A DNA stretch of 64,000 bases from Agrobacterium larrymoorei (GCF_005145045.1 NZ_CP039692.1:1-64000); one strand, 5' to 3'. Counted from the first letter of the stretch, positions 7,728 through 16,981 are shown. Made by a program: numbers and translations. Notes: generated by a model not told the origin, from the letters alone.

Positions 7728-8225
7728 ATGCACTACAAAGGCAAGCTCTACCGAGCGCTTAATCCACTCTATGCTCGCGAGCCGCTTTCTGGACGAGGCG
7801 CAGAACTTTATGGCGGCCGATTCAATCCAAAAGGTATGCCAGCACTTTACACGTCACTGACAATCATGACGGCGCTCAAAGAGGCAAACCAGGCGGGGAA
7901 CCTGCAACCAGCCACGCTCGTATCCTATGACGCGGACTTTGCGCCATTGTTTGATACGCGTGATGAGAGCCTTCTCGAAAAACATCAGATCACACCTCAA
8001 GCGCTCAGCAACACGACCTGGCGAGACGAGATGAAGGTGCGAGGCGAAGCGCCCACGCAGCAGCTTGCCCGAGACCTGAAAAACGAGGGTTTTCACGGTC
8101 TGATCGTCAGAAGCTTCGCTCCCGGCACGACCGACGCCGATCTCAATATCGTGCTGTGGACATGGGGAACATCGAACCCACATCGTCTGTCGTTGATTGA
8201 CGACGAGCAAAGATTATCGAAATAG
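7728..8225 (+). CDS. RES-domain toxin
   Basis: The 165-residue protein shows the RES domain named after its Arg, Glu and Ser: KLYRALNPLYAREPLSGRGAELYGGRFNPKGMPALYTS, followed by TALKEANQ. RES toxins of this kind break down NAD+ in the cytosol and stop growth when not held by the Xre antitoxin; that activity is established for the family, not shown here. The catalytic Arg (YRALNP), the GGRFNPKG loop and the LYTS Ser are all present, and the length is normal. It sits directly behind its antitoxin in one transcription unit. Confidence 0.87.
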   Translation: MHYKGKLYRALNPLYAREPLSGRGAELYGGRFNPKGMPALYTSLTIMTALKEANQAGNLQPATLVSYDADFAPLFDTRDESLLEKHQITPQALSNTTWRDEMKVRGEAPTQQLARDLKNEGFHGLIVRSFAPGTTDADLNIVLWTWGTSNPHRLSLIDDEQRLSK

Positions 8226-8322
8226 CCCGAGCCCCTTTTCAGACATCCTTGAGAACGTCTCAATTGTCACGTGGCAATAATTTTTACAGTTAGCCAGACC
8301 CGTCCAAAATCGGGCAAAACCG

Positions 8323-8625
8323 TTATTCGAACGTAATCCAAGAAACCCCCTCAACAAGTGTGCCCCCATGAGCGCATGTATCACCCAACCGGGCAATCTT
8401 CTTCCCCTGAATGCTACCGACCGAAGAGCCGCTTGTAATTTTGTCCGAAGTGGTTGGCACGCCGCTGCACAGCAGGCTATCGCCAACGGTAGCTATGGGT
8501 ACGCCATCGACTGTGACAAACGTTTGTTGTGTCGAGATAACTGGACCCCCTATGTGTGGTTTTGGGCCGGGGTCAACCTTCGGGCAGACGTGCATATGGC
8601 CTTTGAGAACGACAGGACTGGACAT
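8323..8625 (-). CDS. PAAR-domain T6SS spike-tip protein
   Basis: The 100-residue protein is a stand-alone PAAR repeat protein: an N-terminal GHMHVCPKVDPGPKPHIGGPV segment, a central VDGVPIATVGDSLLCSG..T.SDKITSGSSVGSIQGKKIARLGDTCAHGG block and a short end. PAAR proteins form a sharp metal-binding cone on top of the VgrG trimer; the Cys and His residues here (HVCP, CAHGG) fit the metal site. It is the last gene of the minus-strand unit that begins with vgrG, 18 bp after the preceding gene. No effector domain is fused to it. Confidence 0.85.
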   Translation of the reverse strand: MSSPVVLKGHMHVCPKVDPGPKPHIGGPVISTQQTFVTVDGVPIATVGDSLLCSGVPTTSDKITSGSSVGSIQGKKIARLGDTCAHGGTLVEGVSWITFE

Positions 8626-8643
8626 TACAAAGTTCCTAACAGC

Positions 8644-9492
8644 CTATTTTGGTGGCATTTTCCACTTTGACGATTCCGAATTGGCGCGCTCTTCCGGTGT
8701 AGTTGGCACCATGCCCGCCTTCTGCGGTGTCCAATCAGGATCGTTTATCCAGTAACGGAGTGGTAGTTCCTTCTTCACATCGCCGAGCTCATAAATTCGA
8801 CGGGGATATATAAGATCACCATAGCTAATTTCATTCTCAGAGCTGCTCAGAGTGACCTCTAGCAAATATGTTCTACTCTCATCCGCAGATCTATGCGTTG
8901 GGTCAAATGAGAGAATAAAGCTTTCCTGCTTGGGAGCGAGGCCGTAATCCCTGAGACTCATTTGCAGGCTGCTTCCACTTGGCGACTGCATTTCTGCAAA
9001 TAGATTCTTCCCGGTGGAATCAAAATCCTCTGATTTTGATGGAATCTTTATCCTCAAAGTTGGCTGCCAACCTTTTCCCTCAAGAGTGACAATCAGATTT
9101 GCGATATAGTCGTGCATTTCGTTCAAGGGACGAGGCTGATCAAAAGGTCGGAACGCAAGTCCGTCTATACGACCAGCTCTTTGAGTAATTTGCAAAGTAC
9201 GCCCAGGGGGCAGCTCAAAGCTCTGCGCTCCTTCAATGAAACGCAAGGTGATCCAATTGTCATCGAAAAAGATGGGCATCCAATCGGTAAGATAATCGAC
9301 GTCTATCACATATCCTTGCTGTTCTCGCGGACCCATTGATAAATTATTGCGAGTTATGAAATCCTTTACCGTCATCTGCATTCCCACCTCAATTTGTCGG
9401 GGTGCGCCTTCAGATGGATCGTTCGGTTTGGACATCAGATAGCCTCCAGCAAAAATTACGACAACGAAAAGTAGTGATAGTATTTTCTTCAT
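8644..9492 (-). CDS. Exported protein of the vgrG locus, possible immunity protein
   Basis: The 282-residue protein starts with MKKILSLLFVVVIFAGGYLMSK, a signal peptide or single N-terminal anchor; the rest is hydrophilic and should lie in the periplasm. I do not recognise the family. Its position, 9 bp behind the cargo-like gene and before PAAR, is where T6SS loci usually place the immunity gene. A periplasmic location would fit a cargo that attacks periplasmic or membrane targets. This role is inferred from context only. The C-terminus contains RYWINDPDWTPQKAGM and is rich in Glu, Ser and Lys. Confidence 0.55.
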   Translation of the reverse strand: MKKILSLLFVVVIFAGGYLMSKPNDPSEGAPRQIEVGMQMTVKDFITRNNLSMGPREQQGYVIDVDYLTDWMPIFFDDNWITLRFIEGAQSFELPPGRTLQITQRAGRIDGLAFRPFDQPRPLNEMHDYIANLIVTLEGKGWQPTLRIKIPSKSEDFDSTGKNLFAEMQSPSGSSLQMSLRDYGLAPKQESFILSFDPTHRSADESRTYLLEVTLSSSENEISYGDLIYPRRIYELGDVKKELPLRYWINDPDWTPQKAGMVPTTPEERANSESSKWKMPPK

Positions 9493-9501
9493 TTCTTTCC
9501 G

Positions 9502-10344
9502 TTACCAAGTCCAGCCCTGCTGTGATGAAAGCCGCTCCATTAGGGCTTTATAATACCCAACTCGATGATCACGGTTTGAGATCGAGCCTTCAAATGGTAC
9601 TACATTCGGGTCGCCACAAGTCGTTGAGACGGGGATGTCGTAGAAGTTGGTTCCTGTAAAGAATTTCTTCACAGCACTGCCCTTCTCCATCATTGAAAAA
9701 GTTCCTCGGTAACGCTCATATACGGGTTGCACGACCTCTCGCTGCTCGTATTCAGCCATGCGGTCTGATGCACCTTTAAGATCCCCTTTCTCTAGGGCTT
9801 CGAAAGACTTTTTCAGTCCGTCGGGAACTGTCTTTCCTTCCGCCGCGTAGCATTTCTTCATATCTTCATAACCGTGCCGAGCCCTATAAGCCGCCTTTGG
9901 ATATATATCTCCAAAAATACTGTTGTTTGCGTCCCCTAGCGCTTGATACATGTTGTACCAGGGGTCGAGACCAGTCGGATTCATAAAATCATACTTGGGA
10001 TCAATGCCAGTGATCACGTCCGGGTCAAGACTTCGAGTTAGCTTCATCGCACATCCGCCTTGAGCAGAAACAACAGAAGCTAGCTTGATCCAACGATTAT
10101 TAGGGTCTTGGGTCGCCAACTTTCCATAGGCAGCAGTAATTGCTTTGTTTCTTTCGATAGGGTCTCTGATGTCCGTGATCCGCTTTGTTTCCTTTTCGAT
10201 CTCTTCTATCTTCTTTTTGCAATCTGCCGCGATGCAGGTCTCACAAGTCTCCGAGACATTGCCCGGTGCTGCACCATTCTCAGCACCCGCTTCCGCATTC
10301 TTCATTTCGCTTGCAGAGGGATGAGCATTATCTTCAGACGCCAT
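9502..10344 (-). CDS. Unidentified T6SS cargo candidate
   Basis: The 280-residue protein sits directly behind the DUF4123 adaptor gene, the usual place of the effector loaded on VgrG by that adaptor. The first 40 residues are low in complexity (NAEAGAENGAAPGN). A Cys-rich spot follows (CETCIAADCKKK), then a coiled, charged helix. The centre (WIKLASVVSAQGGCAMKL and NNSIFGDIYPKAAYRARHGY) reminds me of DUF2515-type proteins; this is recollection, not a search. It has no signal peptide, no membrane helix and no toxin motif I can name, so the activity is open. Confidence 0.55.
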   Translation of the reverse strand: MASEDNAHPSASEMKNAEAGAENGAAPGNVSETCETCIAADCKKKIEEIEKETKRITDIRDPIERNKAITAAYGKLATQDPNNRWIKLASVVSAQGGCAMKLTRSLDPDVITGIDPKYDFMNPTGLDPWYNMYQALGDANNSIFGDIYPKAAYRARHGYEDMKKCYAAEGKTVPDGLKKSFEALEKGDLKGASDRMAEYEQREVVQPVYERYRGTFSMMEKGSAVKKFFTGTNFYDIPVSTTCGDPNVVPFEGSISNRDHRVGYYKALMERLSSQQGWTW

Positions 10345-10345
10345 G

Positions 10346-11308
10346 CTACGCTGCCTCTGCTCGTTCGATCATATATCTCATCATTTGATGGACGCGCTCA
10401 TCTGCGGACACTGCCGTATCGCGCCGCGCCTTGAAATCTACTGCAAACTGGCTTTGCACTAATCGACCATCATGGAGCATCTGCAGGTAACACCACTTTC
10501 TGAATGCTGACTCCCCTGTCACTCCTGACGTCTGTGCCTCGCGGAGCCAAGTCTCTACATCCATTTTCAACCTTGCCTCGGAAACGCGCTGAATATGCGC
10601 CGGGGCGTATTCGCCGAGGTAATTGATCGTGCGCCGGGTCAGCCACTCGAAGCGGACACGCGCCATATTGCGTAGCTCGATGCGACCAATCCTCAAGGGT
10701 CCATTGTGAGCAAATGGCATTTCATCATGCCTCTGTACCCGCATTGGCTTGGGGCTCCAATCCTCCTCAGGCGTAAACAAGAACGCCTCGGCTGGGCCAA
10801 GCAAACGTGAAAGCCCATTCCAGTCGAGCGCAGAGGAAATCTGCGCCATTACATTCGCGTCAGCATGTCGAAACGTAACGATCTCGAAGCCGCTCTCTGG
10901 AATGTCGATATCACGGCCTATATAGGCTGGCCTGGGATACAGAACCTTGTTGATACTGCGAAGATGCCGGTAGAGGACATCGGCGCCCGCATGACATAGC
11001 CAGAAGACGGCCGCCGGGCGGTCGGCCAGAAGATCAAAAATCTTATCGAGGACACGTTCATCGATCTGGCTCTCAACATCACGAACGTCGTCTTTTTGAT
11101 CCGAGGTTCGATTGAGCCACACAAGCTGCGGAGCGGTTCTAAGCTGATCGGCTGGGCCAGTCCCCCTGTCAAGATAGAGCGAACGATGAATGAAATTTCT
11201 ATCGAACAGAGCCATGGGCAGGTCGTCGAATTGCGCACCATCAAGGACGGCAAAAATATTGCGATTGGCTTGGAGTAGCACGGCTTTCAGCTGTCTGTTG
11301 TCTGTCAT
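10346..11308 (-). CDS. DUF4123 T6SS effector adaptor
   Basis: The 320-residue protein has the DUF4123 pattern: an N-terminal FAVLDGAQFDDLPMALF, a repeated small-domain core with AAVFWLCHAGADVLYRHLRS, and LLGPAEAFLFTPEEDWSP. DUF4123 proteins (Tap/TEC) are chaperone-adaptors that load a particular effector onto the VgrG encoded beside them and are not secreted with it. It lies 1 bp behind vgrG and 1 bp before the cargo gene, so the three are almost certainly co-translated. The C-terminal third is basic and probably contacts the cargo. Confidence 0.8.
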   Translation of the reverse strand: MTDNRQLKAVLLQANRNIFAVLDGAQFDDLPMALFDRNFIHRSLYLDRGTGPADQLRTAPQLVWLNRTSDQKDDVRDVESQIDERVLDKIFDLLADRPAAVFWLCHAGADVLYRHLRSINKVLYPRPAYIGRDIDIPESGFEIVTFRHADANVMAQISSALDWNGLSRLLGPAEAFLFTPEEDWSPKPMRVQRHDEMPFAHNGPLRIGRIELRNMARVRFEWLTRRTINYLGEYAPAHIQRVSEARLKMDVETWLREAQTSGVTGESAFRKWCYLQMLHDGRLVQSQFAVDFKARRDTAVSADERVHQMMRYMIERAEAA

Positions 11309-11309
11309 A

Positions 11310-13763
11310 TTAACCCCTCACAAACGGCGTGGACGATTTAGCCATCTCACGCAGACACGAAGCGCCTTCCCCCGGACCGCCCTTCTTGAAGTTGATCTGA
11401 TTACCCTCGATGTCGATCTTCAAACCATGGATTCGAATGCCAGTGCTGTTGAGCTCGATGTAACCGCCCTTGGTGGAGAGGAGGATGGTGTCATCACCAA
11501 ACATCTCCCAGACCTTTGCTTCACCGTGGTACTTTTCCTCGGAGACGAGGTTGTAGAGCTTACCAACGTTGACGGTAATCTTTTCACCAACACGGGTGTA
11601 CTGACCTTTTCCAACTTCGACATATTGCTCGTTGCCAATCGTGAGGTTCTGCTGTTTTCCAACCTGTCGGACTTCGGTCTGGCCGATGTTGGTCACCTTG
11701 CTGACGCCGATCTGCTCGGCCTTGGCAACACCCACGGATGTCGACTGAAACGCACCGATGATGGTATTCATAATGCCAGGCAGAGGGAAAAGGCCTGACG
11801 CATCGGTGCCGACACCCGTGCCTGATCCGGCGAGTGCTGTGCCAGCATCGGCTCTTGGGCTTGGCCCTGACACAACACCCTCACGCGATGACATGCCGCC
11901 AGCGCCAAGGAAGCCAAGAGCGGATGAGGCCAATGTCGTTGCAAAGGCTGCGACGCCCGGCCCACCGCCGCCAGCGATCTGTGCTGCCTGACTGAGCAGT
12001 CCTGCCGTCTGGCCCGACAGCGCCTGCACCCCCGCCATCGCCATCATCGCCATCGGACCTGTGCCACCAACAACCGTGTTCACCGATCCGCCTATTTCGT
12101 GTTTCTGGTTGCCGGAGACTTCGACCGCGCGATTGCCACCAACCGATGCCACCTCGTGGCGGTCGATGCGCTTGGTGCGGTCGTTCAACACGCGTGTCGT
12201 TTGGTCCTTCTGCGCATGGAAGAACTGATTTTCCTTGCCTGCCTCATCTTCGAAGGTGATTTCGTTGAAGCCTTCGCCCTTGTGCGTGTTTGACCGAAGA
12301 ACCATGCGGGTCTTGTTTGCGGGCAAATCGTAAGGCACCGAATTTTTCGGGTTGTTGACCACGCCGGTGACGAGCGGCTTGTCGGGATCACCGTCGACGA
12401 ATGCAACCATCACCTCCATGCCGATACGTGGGATCACCTGCGCACCCCATGTACCTCCGCCCCATGCCTGACTGACACGCACCCAGCACGTATCAGTCCC
12501 ATCCTTCTTCGCCTTACGGTCCCATGGGAACCACAGCTTGATGCGGCCATATTGATCCGGGTGGATTTCTTCGCCTTCCGGCCCTGCAACGATGGCAACC
12601 TGCGTGCCTTCGATGCGTGGACGCTTGGTGGTTCGATGCGGGGTTAAAGGCACGCGTGACGGGATCGCCTCGAACTGGTTGCGGTATTCCGGCTCGTTGC
12701 TGTTGGTCTCATAGGAGCGGTCAACAATGGTATGGCTTGCATTGATGATCACATGCTCTTCATACTCATGCTCGGGATGCGCCACCTCGTATGGGGTGAA
12801 GCGGCGACCGGCTTCGAGGATGCGGGATGTCGATCCGCCGAAGACGCGGTCGTGGTCTGCTTCGGTGGCTTGGGTTCTGAGCTTTTGCGCCCGCTCTGCT
12901 TCGGCTACCGTCTTGATGCGGGAAGGATATTCGTAAAGCTCGCGCTTGGTCGCATCCGGCATCTGCACCAGTGATGGCGTCATTGAGCCCGGCACCATGG
13001 AGGGGGTTTCGAAATTCCAGTCAGCCCCAGCACGCTGGCCCGGCACGTAGGAAAAACGTCGTGCCCAGTCATTAATGTGGTTGCGATCCGAGGAACCTTG
13101 TGCCAGTCTCACCTTGCCTTCGCCTTGAGCGGAGGGTGATGGGCCCAGCCAGCCATTGGCGCTATCGGCCACATGCAGCTTGTGAGAACCGTCCTCATGG
13201 CTGAACCAGTAGAACAGACCGTCCTCTTCAAACCGGCGTAAGAGATAATCGAGGTCCGGCTCGTTAAACTGAACGCTGTAGTGTTGAGCAGGCGGAGGGG
13301 TGATGATGCCGGACGTATCGGGTGCCGGAATGCCGTGTTCGGAAAACAGCGTCTCGGCGATATCGACCGTCGTCTTGTCCATCCAGATGCGGCAGTCGGA
13401 ACGGCGCGATAGCAGCCACATCTGCGGGCGGATGGTCATGGCGTAGGAGCGCAAGCCACGGGTGATCGGTGGGCCTTCATGCAGTTCCGTTACCAGACCG
13501 TTGAACGGACGGCGGATGCCGCTGCCCTCTTCGTCATCGCCCTGACTGACTTCCACCGAGACATCGACCAGTCGCCCGATAAGCTCTTCCGGCTTGACCG
13601 CCTCCTTCTTTGCGCGGACGCTCAGGCGGATTTCGAAGAGTTGGGAGACGCCCTCATTGACCACCATGCGTTCCGGCAGAAGCTGGTCTTCGCCGAGCGG
13701 CGACTTGACCTTGAGGACGCGGCTCGCCTGAATGAAGTCAGACGATGAGGGCTGGTCGGTCAT
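11310..13763 (-). CDS. vgrG: VgrG, T6SS needle-tip spike protein
   Basis: The 817-residue protein has the VgrG order: a gp27-like base (residues 1-400, with FNEPDLDYLLRRFEEDGLFYWFSHE), a gp5 OB-fold (IKLWFPWDRKAKKDGTDTCW, SQAWGGGTWGAQVIPRIGMEVMV, GDPDKPLVTGVVNN) and a long C-terminal beta-helix (AEQIGVSKVTNIGQTEVRQVGKQ..., repeats of V.V/VG). It trimerises as the spike pushed out by the Hcp tube. The C-terminus ends soon after the helix, so there is no fused effector domain. It heads a five-gene minus-strand unit. The rest of a T6SS (tss genes) is not in the window, so this is a satellite vgrG locus. Confidence 0.95.
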   Translation of the reverse strand: MTDQPSSSDFIQASRVLKVKSPLGEDQLLPERMVVNEGVSQLFEIRLSVRAKKEAVKPEELIGRLVDVSVEVSQGDDEEGSGIRRPFNGLVTELHEGPPITRGLRSYAMTIRPQMWLLSRRSDCRIWMDKTTVDIAETLFSEHGIPAPDTSGIITPPPAQHYSVQFNEPDLDYLLRRFEEDGLFYWFSHEDGSHKLHVADSANGWLGPSPSAQGEGKVRLAQGSSDRNHINDWARRFSYVPGQRAGADWNFETPSMVPGSMTPSLVQMPDATKRELYEYPSRIKTVAEAERAQKLRTQATEADHDRVFGGSTSRILEAGRRFTPYEVAHPEHEYEEHVIINASHTIVDRSYETNSNEPEYRNQFEAIPSRVPLTPHRTTKRPRIEGTQVAIVAGPEGEEIHPDQYGRIKLWFPWDRKAKKDGTDTCWVRVSQAWGGGTWGAQVIPRIGMEVMVAFVDGDPDKPLVTGVVNNPKNSVPYDLPANKTRMVLRSNTHKGEGFNEITFEDEAGKENQFFHAQKDQTTRVLNDRTKRIDRHEVASVGGNRAVEVSGNQKHEIGGSVNTVVGGTGPMAMMAMAGVQALSGQTAGLLSQAAQIAGGGGPGVAAFATTLASSALGFLGAGGMSSREGVVSGPSPRADAGTALAGSGTGVGTDASGLFPLPGIMNTIIGAFQSTSVGVAKAEQIGVSKVTNIGQTEVRQVGKQQNLTIGNEQYVEVGKGQYTRVGEKITVNVGKLYNLVSEEKYHGEAKVWEMFGDDTILLSTKGGYIELNSTGIRIHGLKIDIEGNQINFKKGGPGEGASCLREMAKSSTPFVRG

Positions 13764-14318
13764 GGAGAACCTCTGATGTCGATCGGATAAAGTATCAATC
13801 AGCTGTCAAAATCTGAACGTAATGCAATCAATCATTGTGGCGAAAACATGGAATTGTCCGCTATTATGCAACCAAATGGATTATAGATGCTGCTATGATT
13901 TGCCGCTCTCGCGCTTTGGATGAATACTTCCGCTACGTAAGTTCATCGCGGCAGAAGGCATGAACTGGTGGAGATGATGAATAGCGCAGCCTACAGATCA
14001 AACAGCGTTAGACTGAGTGTCGCGTCTGCATGGTCTTGGCGTCATCTTCCACGGCTTGAATTCCCGTCCTTAGCGGGTCTGGGAACATATCGTGTGGGGT
14101 TATGTGCTATAGCGGATTGGAGAACTCGGCTATGAACGCTGGGTAAGGCGTGAATAACCTCCGCTAGCGAAACAATCCAAGAGTCGGTCTGGCGAAGCGC
14201 CGTCGATCTTTAATGGGGCCGGAATCGCAAATATTATCTAAACGTTCGTTATCTTCGGTCCAAGTCTGTTAAAATTCTAGATGGGCCTATCCGGATAGCT
14301 TGCACAAGGTGTTTGAAA
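13764..14318. other. Divergent intergenic region, no gene
   Basis: About 555 bp between vgrG and a plus-strand reductase gene. It must hold both promoters. I see no ORF, tRNA or clear stem-loop RNA in it. Confidence 0.4.
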
Positions 14319-15290
14319 ATGCGTTTCATTATTCATGGTGTGGGTGCCATCGGCGGCACGATTGCGGTCTCGCTTGCTTCGGCAGGTCAGAAGGTCATCG
14401 GGATCGCGCGCGGCGAGCAGCTAAAGGCGATCAAAGCGAAGGGGTTGACATTGCGCACTCCCAGGGGAACCGAGACCTGTCACTTCGAATGCGTGGAATC
14501 GCCGAACGCGATCGCGCTTCTTCCTGACGATGTGGTGCTGGTCTGTACGAAGACCCAACACATGGGTGCAGTGATCGAGCAACTCGCAGCGGCTGGTCTT
14601 CAGGACCAGTCGATCTTCTGCTTCCAGAACGGTGTTGAGAACGAACGCACCGCTTTGCGGCATTTTGCCAATGTACATGGCGTGAGCGTCATACTGCCGG
14701 CCGACTTTGTCACGCCCGGCGAGATCCTCGCCTTCGGATCACCTCACTCCGGCTATTTCTATCTTGGCCGGTATCCGCAAGGTTGCGACAGTGTCGATGA
14801 AGCCGTCGCGCAGGCGCTCACGGCGTCGGGCCTGCCAGCCTTTGTGGTTCCGGACGTGATGAAGAACAAGTATGGAAAGCTGCTCTTAAACCTTCACAAC
14901 ATCGTTGAGGCCGCATGCGCCAACCAGGGAGATATCGCGCCAGTCGTCGACCTTCTCCGCGCAGAGGCAGAGGTCGTATTCGCCGCTTCGGGCGTGCAAT
15001 GGCAGAGCGTCGGTAAGACTGATCCCAACCGTGGAAGGCTGATGAAGATGGCATCGATCGCAGGTTTCAGCCGTGCGGGGAGCTCCTCCATGCAAAGCCT
15101 TGCCCGCTCCACGGGATCTATCGAGACCGATTATCTCAACGGTGAAATCGTTCTACTGGGGCGGCTGCATGGTGTCCCCACACCTGCCAATACCTGGTTC
15201 TGCGAACTCGCTGCCCGCATGGTACGAGAAAAACTGCGGCCCGGAACGATTCCGCTAGACAAGGTTAAGCAGGCGCTGGCTCTCGCTTAG
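14319..15290 (+). CDS. Ketopantoate reductase (PanE/ApbA) family oxidoreductase
   Basis: The 323-residue protein starts MRFIIHGVGAIGGTIAVSLA, an N-terminal Rossmann fold with the GxGxxG pattern that binds NADP(H). LVCTKTQHMGAVIEQL and FCFQNGVENE are the conserved blocks of the PanE/ApbA family, and the Lys of MKNKYGKLLLNLHN matches the catalytic Lys region. Ketopantoate reductase makes pantoate for coenzyme A, but many paralogues act on other 2-oxo acids, and the lack of pan genes nearby leaves the substrate open. I use ATG 14319, which follows an AAGGTG site, instead of TTG 14313. Confidence 0.8.
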   Translation: MRFIIHGVGAIGGTIAVSLASAGQKVIGIARGEQLKAIKAKGLTLRTPRGTETCHFECVESPNAIALLPDDVVLVCTKTQHMGAVIEQLAAAGLQDQSIFCFQNGVENERTALRHFANVHGVSVILPADFVTPGEILAFGSPHSGYFYLGRYPQGCDSVDEAVAQALTASGLPAFVVPDVMKNKYGKLLLNLHNIVEAACANQGDIAPVVDLLRAEAEVVFAASGVQWQSVGKTDPNRGRLMKMASIAGFSRAGSSSMQSLARSTGSIETDYLNGEIVLLGRLHGVPTPANTWFCELAARMVREKLRPGTIPLDKVKQALALA

Positions 15291-15534
15291 AGTATCGGAC
15301 GTGATAAACATCCGTGTGCAGCCGGTTGTCGAGGGCACTCAATGACAGGAGGAGCAAGAGCGGCTTCATTATGTGATCGAACGGACCTGTTCCGTCGGCT
15401 GCTACTAGTGCAAGATGCGTCCAAAATATCGTAATATATGAAACAACTCCTCCAGCCTTGAAAACTAAAAAGAATTTTCGTCGCGAAACTCGCTCTCGAA
15501 AGTCAAAGTTTCGCGACAGACATTTGCGACAGAT

Positions 15535-15972
15535 TTAAGCTGCGAGTGACATGCCCTCGGCCTTACGCTCAACGAGCGCCCAAATGTGGCCGAACGGATC
15601 GAAGATCGAGGCCACGCGGCGGCCTATTACGTCAGTCTGGATTTCGTCTCGGATCACAGCTCCGGCTGAAAGGGCGCGCTGCATTACACCTTCAATGTTG
15701 CCAACCTTGAGCTGGAAAATCGTGCTGACCGCCCCTGGTTCTTTCGGAAAGAAAGGGCCACCGTAGGATGGAGACTTTTCGCGGTTGGGATTAGAGCCGG
15801 CGACCCACACAGGCAGATTCCCGAACCGCATTTCGACAGCCGCCAGAGCGCCATCGATGTCACTAGTGTTCTCTTCCTGCGCACCAAAGGCAGCGGCATA
15901 GAAATTAGCGGCCTCTCTCTCTCGACCATGTTCAACAAACAAAGAAAGTTCGACGATGATTTCTGCGGACAT
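15535..15972 (-). CDS. VOC-superfamily (glyoxalase/PhnB-like) protein
   Basis: The 145-residue protein has the paired beta-alpha-beta-beta-beta modules of vicinal-oxygen-chelate proteins: IIVELSLFVEHGREREAANFYAAAFGAQ at the start, VEMRFGNLPVWVAGS in the middle and VASIFDPFGHIWALVERK at the end, the last being the typical DPFGH..AL signature of PhnB-like members. These proteins are metal-dependent isomerases, dioxygenases or antibiotic-binding proteins; this one cannot be placed more closely. ATG 15972 follows an AGGAG site, while the longer frame upstream has no ribosome site. It appears to be a single-gene unit. Confidence 0.8.
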   Translation of the reverse strand: MSAEIIVELSLFVEHGREREAANFYAAAFGAQEENTSDIDGALAAVEMRFGNLPVWVAGSNPNREKSPSYGGPFFPKEPGAVSTIFQLKVGNIEGVMQRALSAGAVIRDEIQTDVIGRRVASIFDPFGHIWALVERKAEGMSLAA

Positions 15973-16570
15973 CTTGGCTCCTCGGTCTATCTGAATCACC
16001 TCTCCACCATACCGCAAAATTTGTCGAACCACTGGCATCGGACGCGCGCCCGCCAAATTCAGGATTCACAAACCATTTCGCCGAGGGCAATGACTGCTTC
16101 GGGCCAACTGCGGACGACGATATCGCACCGTCCCGCCCTGGAAAAAGCACGGAAAGAGCTTGGCCTTACGCTGCCGGATAGAGAAACTCCGGCAATGTAA
16201 CTTAGTTCGGCAACAGGATGCCGAAGTTGCAGGAAGCTCTTCAACGACACATGACCGTAGCAGGTGTACCGGGCGATGGTCTGTCTCCGCCTTGAGGTCC
16301 TCGTAATGCAGAGGATTTTTGAAAGTGTCGTGCACCGGGCCACTACGGTTTGACGGACGACCCACCTCAAGAGCGTTGCCATCCTAACCACGATCATGCG
16401 CCGATAGGGTATTTAACAGCCGCTGAGGAAATCTCAGGGCACGGCCGGTGATCGCGCGATCGCTGGGGGCAACCTTTTCCATCAAACCGACTTGCTCATG
16501 GCAGTCAAACCCCCTCGCCCATGGCGGCAATGTCATCGGCTGCGGCACACGGTGCATGCCGCACCTACGA
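15973..16570. other. Gene-poor spacer, partly a repeat
   Basis: About 600 bp. From about 16385 onward it matches the 4610-4770 region, so the repeat covers the downstream flank as well as the gene. The part 15973-16384 shows nothing I recognise. Confidence 0.45.
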
Positions 16571-16740
16571 TTACATACTGGCGCTACATGGCTGAAACCC
16601 TGCAAAAATCGGCTGCATGGAGGCGACCAGCTGCCGCTTGGGCGACACTGCGCGTCCGCTCGTCTTTAGTTTCGCGCTCAGCGCCGTCCCATCGCGTGCC
16701 TTCAGAGATCTCTGTGCCGAGTACATCAGCTCCTTCAACT
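16385..16740 (-). repeat. Intact copy of the segment repeated at 4610-4991
   Basis: Direct repeat of the 4610-4991 region, with substitutions and small indels. It covers the 3' half of the small gene at 16571-16834 and about 190 bp beyond its stop. That homology extends past the stop codon suggests the repeated unit includes a conserved downstream element, not just the protein. Confidence 0.75.
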
Positions 16741-16834
16741 CGTTCAAAGAGACGCCATCGGCACGCATGACAGAAAGGATCAGTGGATCCCCAAACAGTT
16801 CATCGAGTGTCATCTCGTTTGTCATAACGTTCAT
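16571..16834 (-). CDS. Small conserved-looking protein, unknown function
   Basis: The 87-residue protein begins MNVMTNEMTLDELFGDPLILSVMRADGVS, a short acidic helix pair like that of small rhizobial proteins I remember only as hypothetical. It continues with LNELKELMYSAQRSLKARDGTALSAKLKTSGRAV, which is basic. There is no signal peptide. A strong AAGGAG site lies 6 bp before ATG 16834; the GTG one codon earlier is too close to it. The 5' flank carries two operator-like palindromes shared with the divergent TetR gene. A decayed second copy without the N-terminal part lies at 4610-4991. Confidence 0.6.
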   Translation of the reverse strand: MNVMTNEMTLDELFGDPLILSVMRADGVSLNELKELMYSAQRSLKARDGTALSAKLKTSGRAVSPKRQLVASMQPIFAGFQPCSASM

Positions 16835-16901
16835 CACAATCTCCTTTCGCAGTCAAAGTTCTTGGAAAAACCGGCAATTCTTGACAAAGCCGAAGCTGGG
16901 T

Positions 16902-16917
16902 GTTACCGGTCAGCAAC
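16902..16917. promoter_or_regulatory. TetR operator candidate 1
   Basis: GTTACCGGTCAGCAAC is an imperfect palindrome that nearly repeats the site at 16927-16942; the two centres are 25 bp apart. Both lie between the divergent small gene and the TetR gene. Confidence 0.6.
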
Positions 16918-16926
16918 AATGCGATA

Positions 16927-16942
16927 GTTACCGACCAGTAAC
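16927..16942. promoter_or_regulatory. TetR operator candidate 2
   Basis: GTTACCGACCAGTAAC has GTTAC/GTAAC ends and pairs with site 1 to give the consensus GTTACYGGTCNGYAAC when one copy is reverse-complemented. A TTGACA hexamer pointing to the minus strand (16948-16953) lies 5 bp away, so binding here should block the small gene's promoter. Confidence 0.6.
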
Positions 16943-16981
16943 ATCCCTGTCAACCGCACAAGAGGATAAAAATTCAATCTC

